DNA of 19,412 nucleotides from CAZFNU01 sp964520445 (GTDB lineage: Bacteria; Patescibacteriota; Minisyncoccia; UBA6257; JAKLIH01): NCBI GenBank assembly GCA_964520445.1, contig CAZFNU010000008.1:1-19412 (forward strand). Direction: 5' to 3'. A program made the position numbers and the translations under genes. The notes under the pieces were generated by a model. It was given only the letters and a program-made list of their open reading frames with translations, had not been told where the DNA came from and searched no databases. Position 1 is the stretch's first letter. Every line of letters begins with the position of its first letter. Shown piece by piece: positions 15,799 through 19,412 of this stretch.

Positions 15799-17370
15799 TT
15801 ATTTAGTCATGATTTTATCTCCCTGTTTTAACCCTTGTAAAACTTCTGTTCTTCCATCACTTCCTCTAATGCCTGTTATGATATTGGTTTCTATGGTAGC
15901 ATTTTTCTGATTAATGATTAATTTAACAAATTTCTTACCGTTTTTAGTAATAATAGCACGGCTAGGAATATATAGAACATTTTCTTTTTTATTAGAAAGA
16001 ATATCAACATTAGCTGTCATACCCGGTAAAATACGAGGGTCTTCTTTATCAAGCTTTAAGATTGTTTTATAGGTAGAAACTCCATCAATCTGTGTAGCCG
16101 ACAAATCAATTTGGACAACGGTAGCAACAAAGAAAATATCGGAGGAATAGGCGTCCAGTGTTACTTTAGCAGTATCTCCTATTTTCACTTTGGCAATATC
16201 AGATTCAGTTATATTAGTATCTATTTGATAAGTATCCCCTCCAATTAAAGAAACAACTGTAGCATTAGCAGTTATAATATCTCCTACCTCAGGAACTACT
16301 TTGGTAACTTTGCTATCAAAGGGAGCTTTTAAAATTGTTTTATTATAATTAGCGATATAGCTATCAAGGTTGGCTTTTGCTTGAGCCACTATAGCTTCCT
16401 GAGTTTTTATATCTTCTTGTGTATAAGGATTCTTTTTAATTTCTAAATTCTGTAGAGCGTTATTATAGGTAAGTTGTAAAGTATCTAAAGAACTTTTACT
16501 AGAAAAGAAAGAGTTTTTAGTACTCTCAATGCTAGCTTTTGTAGCATCAATAATGGCCCTTAATGAATCTATTAAAATCTTATCTGCACCTCCATAAATA
16601 CTACAGTTAGCGGGGTCAATAACATTACTAATACTGTTAATCAAAATATAGGCATCATCTAGATATTCTTTTTCTTTATTCATAGCAACATAAATAGCAT
16701 CATGACTATTAGCTAAGGTATCTATTTCCTTTTTTCATTGGTTTAAAACAGTTTCATATTTATAACGCAACACTAAAGGAGAATTAGAATTATTAGTACT
16801 ATAGCAAGTTTTAAATCCTGAATTATACCTAGGGTTAATTGCTTGTCAATCTCCAATATAATTAAAAGTAGAAACTAAATCATTTTTGAATAAATCATTA
16901 ATGGTATTATAATCGGCAAATAAAGTACCATAGATATTTTTATAGGCAGTATCTAGTTTCTGACTAGCATCATCAAATTGGTTTTGGGCTACTTGCAGAT
17001 CTTCTTTTCTTGTTCCGCTATAATATCCATCTAGTTTAATCTGTTGAATTTTTAAAGCTGATTCTGCTTGTTTATATTGAGCATAAGTGTCGGCATTATC
17101 TAAACTAATTAAAGTCTGTCCCTGTTTAACTAGATCTCCGGTTTTAACATAAATTTTAGCAATACGGCCAGAGCGATCAAAAGCATAATCAATATTATGG
17201 ACAGGTTTAATAGTCCCAGTTAAACTAACTTCCTGGATAACATCTCCTTTTTCAGCAATAACAATATTAGAGGTAGAAGGTTTTTTACCTTTAAGTAATA
17301 CAGATAAAAAAATAATGAGAAAGATAATAAAACAAACTACAAATCATTTCTTTTTAAATAATTTCTTCAT
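15799..17370 (-). CDS. Membrane-fusion (HlyD/MacA-like) protein, 523 aa
   Basis: MKKLFKKK-W-FVVC at the start (UGA for Trp) leads into one membrane segment (about 9-30). Then come the lipoyl-like half motif KGDVIQEVSLTGTIKPV and DRSGRIAKIYVKTGDLVKQGQTL, a long helical hairpin of about 250 residues, the second lipoyl half LKAPFDSKVTKVVPEVGDIIT at about 360, a beta barrel with GDTAKVTLDAY, and the C-terminal GMTANVDI and GSDGRTEVLQGLKQGDKI. It is a complete adaptor. The helical hairpin is longer than in MacA (total usually near 370), which suggests a taller periplasmic or cell-wall-spanning part in a cell without an outer membrane partner. Standard-code reading would show only the last 294 residues. 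Confidence 0.9.
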
Positions 17371-17381
17371 AGTTGTGGTTA

Positions 17382-17407
17382 TTGATTGAAAACCCTTTTT
17401 CAATCAA
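17382..17407. promoter_or_regulatory. Perfect 11-bp inverted repeat upstream of the efflux operon
   Basis: TTGATTGAAAA (17382-17392), loop CCCT, TTTTCAATCAA (17397-17407). It ends 12 bases before the start codon of the membrane-fusion protein. It could be an operator for the neighbouring HTH protein, a leader hairpin, or a weak terminator of the HTH gene; no T run follows it on either strand, which argues against a terminator. Confidence 0.55.
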
Positions 17408-17452
17408 AGATTTCATTTTAATTTCATAGCCTAAATTTATATTTTATTAATG

Positions 17453-18145
17453 TTATTGCTGTTCCTCGGTTGTTGAAGAATTGGCCCATCGTTTTAAAGC
17501 CTCTACCAAAGTATCCCGATTATATCTTGTTTCTTTTTTTTCTTCTTTGGTTTTTTCATCTAAGTTATTTTCTTGTTCTTTGATAATCTCGTTTTCAAGT
17601 AAAAAAATAGCTGGAACCATTTCGACATTCGGTTGATCGGTTTTATTCATTTTTTTTCTTAATTTTTCAATAGTTTTAATATCAAATAATTCTAATAACC
17701 TTTTATCAATTTCCGGTTTATGTAGCCAGATATCTAATTCTAACATTCATTTATTTATTCTGGATCTTTCTTCTATCTGGTTCCCAAATTTTTTATCTCC
17801 TGCCAAGGCTGCTTTTACTGTTCTAGCTTTTTCTCTACAAGCATCTTCTCTGTGTTTAATCGCACAGGAAGTTATATTATCATAATATCATGTTTCCCCA
17901 AAATCTTTGTCTCTTTGTCGAAGCCCTTGTCTAATGCAAGCTTCGGACATGCCTATGAGTCGTGCTACCTCACCAAAATTAAGATCAGTGAGTTCTAATA
18001 TTTTACGAAATTCTTGGTAGTACTTTATGACCAGTGACAATTTTGGAGCATTTTTAGACTTAGGCATTTCTTGTTTAAGAAAAGAACTTAACTTATTTAT
18101 TTCTTCTTGTTTTGCTATTTGATTTATATCAATTTTTTCTACCAT
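17453..18145 (-). CDS. Putative HTH protein of unknown family, 230 aa
   Basis: One frame under table 4, joined across two UGA-encoded Trp codons. Residues about 55-80 (LNFGEVARLIGMSEACIRQGL) look like a helix-turn-helix. The middle has a Cys/His/Arg-rich helix (SCAIKHREDACREKAR), and the C-terminal third is highly charged (Lys/Glu). I do not recognise the family. The start codon follows directly on the stop of the SdpI gene (TAA then ATG, zero spacing), so the two are translationally coupled. The efflux operon begins 82 bases further on. A regulator of this block is a reasonable guess from position, not shown by sequence. Confidence 0.7.
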
Positions 18146-18796
18146 TTATTTACATTTACGAAATTGTATATATGAATAAACACATAGACTCATAATCCCA
18201 ACAAACATCTCTGCCATAAATAACCAAAAAATAAGAGATCCGGAAAAGAAACTATTAATTAAAATTAAAAATGCGAGAATTATGAAAACTTGTTTTCCAA
18301 ATTTATGAGTTTTGTCTCAGACTTCGTCAGAGGCTAAAGTTCATGGCAAGCGGATGCCAATGAAATAATTCCTTTTAAGTAAGGGTAATATTAAGGCGAT
18401 ATAATATATGAATCAAGCTATCCCTATCATGACAAATCTACCAACATTAATGTTATGATTTAAGGCGGCATAAAGGGTTAAAAGATAAATACCTCCCATA
18501 AATAAGATTAACACTAGTTTGAATTTATAGTAAACGCCGGAAAACTTCTTCATATTTTCTTTGAATGGATCAATATGGGGAAATAGACTTAATAATAAAT
18601 AAATCCCAAAAATTAACCCTGGGAAAAAGAAAACAGCAAAATTTCTAGTACTTCAGCCATTGGGAGTATTGTTAGCATCTCAATGTGTAGGGACTACGGC
18701 AGGAAGATATTTATAGGCATACATGCCAGCCATAAGGAAAATAAGGATAAAAATGATAGGAATAATCTCTTTTTTTATGTGCTTTAAGTTATTCAT
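18146..18796 (-). CDS. SdpI-family membrane protein (DUF1648), 216 aa
   Basis: Hidden in the standard code because five UGA codons interrupt it; read as Trp it is one clean frame. MNNLKHIKKEIIPIIFILIF opens the first membrane segment, followed by LPAVVPTHW-DANNTPNGW (the DUF1648 pattern), and more segments at about 52-68, 92-110, 118-138 and 165-205. After the fourth comes the SdpI signature: RNYFIGIRLPWTLASDEVWDKTHKFG, with the Trp residues encoded by UGA. SdpI proteins in Bacillus give immunity to the SDP toxin and act in signalling to a repressor. The first gene of the right-hand operon, it directly abuts the HTH gene. Confidence 0.85.
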
Positions 18797-18829
18797 AATG
18801 GTAAACTTATTATTTTTTAATATACCTTG

Positions 18830-18840
18830 AGTATACCATA
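18830..18840 (-). promoter_or_regulatory. Extended -10 element of the SdpI operon
   Basis: Minus strand TATGGTATACT: a TATACT box (18830-18835) with TGG in the extended -10 position. No good -35 box is visible, because that position falls in the T run of the typA terminator. Confidence 0.4.
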
Positions 18841-18845
18841 ATTTT

Positions 18846-18877
18846 TAAAAAAAGAAAAGGGGTGTAATCCCCTTTCT
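18846..18877 (-). terminator. typA: Terminator of typA
   Basis: Minus strand GAAAGGGG-ATTACA-CCCCTTTTC followed by TTTTTTT, immediately downstream of the typA stop. Confidence 0.88.
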
Positions 18878-19412
18878 TTATCTCTGGGTATCTTTAAATC
18901 TAGATAACATTTTCTGTTTTTTTTCTTCAGTCTCGTCTAAAATCATTTTTCTCATACGAACATTCTTAGGAGTGACTTCAACTAGTTCGTCTTCAGCAAT
19001 ATATTCTAAAGAATCTTCTAAATCCATAATTTTAGGAGTTTTAAATCCTTCCATACCTCCATCATTTTTAGAACGCATATTGGATAATTCTTTTTCACGA
19101 CAAACATTAATACGTAGATCTAAATTACGATTACTCTGACCTACTATTTGCCCCTTATAGACTTCAATCCCTGGTCCTACAAACAAATTTCCTCTATCTT
19201 GAATATTTAGTAATCCATATAATCTGGTAATCCCTGTTTCGCAAGCAACTAATGACCCCTGGTTTCTTTCAGATCAAGACCCAGGATCAATTCTGTATTC
19301 GAAAAAAGAAGAATTGATAATTCCCATACCTTTGGTGTCTGTCATAAATTGACTACGATAGCCCAATAATCCCTTAGTAGGAATTATATAATTTAAATAA
19401 GTAATTTTATTA
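18878..19412 (-). CDS. typA: GTP-binding protein TypA/BipA, C-terminal part
   Basis: A ribosome-associated translational GTPase of the EF-G family, truncated by the right edge; about 177 C-terminal residues are visible. Characteristic stretches are LNYIIPTKGLLGYRSQFMTDT, SLVACETGITRLYGLLNIQ, LFVGPGIEVYKGQIVGQ, NVCREKELSNMRSKN and ALE-type LEYIAEDELVEVTPKNVRMRK, all from the BipA C-terminal domain and the EF-G domain V-like part. At least one UGA-encoded Trp (in PGSWS). The gene ends at a strong terminator. Confidence 0.93.

Overview
The window is AT-rich DNA from a bacterium that reads UGA as tryptophan (translation table 4). The evidence is internal. Under the standard code most genes here break at in-frame TGA codons, and those codons fall on conserved Trp positions: EDD-W-xG-W in enolase, TDPD-W and NPMIG-W-RG in PEP synthase, A-W-PYVNG in methionyl-tRNA synthetase, and LP-W-TLxSDEV-W in SdpI. 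UGG is also used for Trp. Most genes have no Shine-Dalgarno sequence. Predicted promoters are mostly TTGnnn-N17-TAnnnT, often with an extended -10. The gene families (PEP synthase of the WFKEFGIKDxPLVGGKNASLGEM type, MacAB-like efflux, SIMPL, NYN, Panacea, TypA) resemble those of small CPR/Patescibacteria-like genomes more than typical mycoplasmas, but the lineage cannot be fixed from this window. Almost all genes lie on the minus strand.

Layout, left to right. At 1-149 is the start of a GMP synthase ATP-pyrophosphatase domain. At 220-362 is a short stand-alone RNA gene on the plus strand. At 364-849 is a possible PBECR-type nuclease. At 866-6049 is the outstanding object: one uninterrupted 1,727-codon reading frame encoding three complete glycolytic enzymes in nested order. 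PEP synthase residues 1-35 are followed by the C-terminal half of enolase, complete phosphoglycerate mutase GpmI, the N-terminal half of enolase, and then the rest of PEP synthase. The enolase is thus circularly permuted through GpmI, and the pair sits inside PEP synthase. The three activities are consecutive steps: 3-PG to 2-PG to PEP to pyruvate.

At 6198-6470 are three tRNAs (two with CAU anticodons, one Asp), followed on the plus strand by a small membrane protein with the only strong Shine-Dalgarno sequences in the window. Then come dCTP deaminase (7152-7727) and a SIMPL protein plus methionyl-tRNA synthetase operon (7862-10285). A second stand-alone small RNA lies at 10376-10440. After it are a Cys-rich anchored protein plus NYN RNase pair (10505-11770), an endonuclease/exonuclease/phosphatase-family protein (11855-12595), and an overlapping Panacea antitoxin and RelE/ParE-like toxin pair (12647-13739).

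The right end holds what looks like an export and self-protection block, read right to left: an SdpI-family membrane protein, an abutting putative HTH protein, a membrane-fusion protein, an ABC ATPase and a MacB-type permease (18796 to 13829). The C-terminal part of the GTPase TypA/BipA (18878-19412) runs off the right edge. Both small-RNA promoters carry the same 14-bp element containing a DnaA-box-like TTTTCCACA, in opposite orientations.
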